From positions 1 through 40,364 of the forward strand of contig CANRAV010000017.1 of assembly GCA_947628695.1 (NCBI GenBank): a stretch of DNA of 40,364 nt, given 5' to 3'. Below are positions 40,331 to 40,364 of this stretch, one piece after another. Numbering within the stretch: position 1 is the stretch's first letter; every line of letters begins with the position of its first letter. The notes under the pieces are model-generated. The model made no database searches, was not told the origin of the DNA, and was given only the letters and a program-made list of their open reading frames with translations. A program made the translations under genes and the position numbers. The DNA comes from an uncultured Clostridia bacterium (GTDB taxonomy: Bacteria > Bacillota > Clostridia > Oscillospirales > CAG-382).

Positions 40331-40364
40331 TTACGTTCTGATATATGTAAGACCGCAAGGCAGG

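Overview
The window looks like chromosome of an anaerobic gut-type member of Clostridia (Bacillota). The signs are: oxygen-sensitive thiamine enzymes (ThiH, ThiC), a SirTM/zinc-macrodomain pair, a dockerin-bearing surface protein, DUF3021/DUF3169 regulatory pairs, sigma-A-like promoters (TTGACA/TTGCAA-17-TATAAT) and strong GGAGG ribosome binding sites. No rRNA is present, so the family cannot be fixed; Oscillospirales or Christensenellales would fit.

Region 1 (1-5750) is an accessory operon. A divergent HxlR-type regulator faces an ACGX-repeat precursor peptide. A hairpin separates the peptide from its radical SAM/SPASM partner. Tightly packed or overlapping genes follow: nitroreductase, a flavin-binding/ferredoxin fusion, a zinc-type macrodomain, a SirTM sirtuin and a DUF5131 (Gp37/Gp68-like) protein. 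The layout suggests a redox- or electrophile-responsive unit joining RiPP maturation to reversible ADP-ribosylation.

Region 2 (5751-27575) is housekeeping: plsC-like and diacylglycerol-kinase-like lipid genes, tRNA-Arg(CCT), aspartokinase with a YigZ-family gene, infC-rpmI-rplT with an attenuator leader, rpsU, a PAP2-like membrane protein, a nucleotidyltransferase-MORN fusion, apgM, a beta-lactamase-like hydrolase, a GT2 glycosyltransferase, and a complete thiamine operon (thiS-F-G-H-E-HAD-D-C-N) behind a TPP riboswitch. Two ~192-nt copies of a structured 5' leader RNA that I do not recognise occur here. One precedes aspartokinase; the other sits in tandem with the TPP riboswitch. Paired-base changes between the copies preserve helices, and this is the best candidate for an undescribed element.

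Region 3 (27576-35540) is one giant secreted protein gene (2550 residues). It encodes beta-helix modules, three ~400-residue tandem units, four 70-residue InlB/Flg_new-like repeats and a C-terminal dockerin-like motif.

Region 4 (35541-40364) is accessory and mosaic. It holds an amber-interrupted TfoX-like pseudogene and a methyltransferase lying between two 84-bp direct repeats that carry promoters, then TnpV, a LytTR-DUF3021 pair with AgrA-like direct repeats upstream, and an XRE-DUF3169 pair with a palindromic operator at its promoter.
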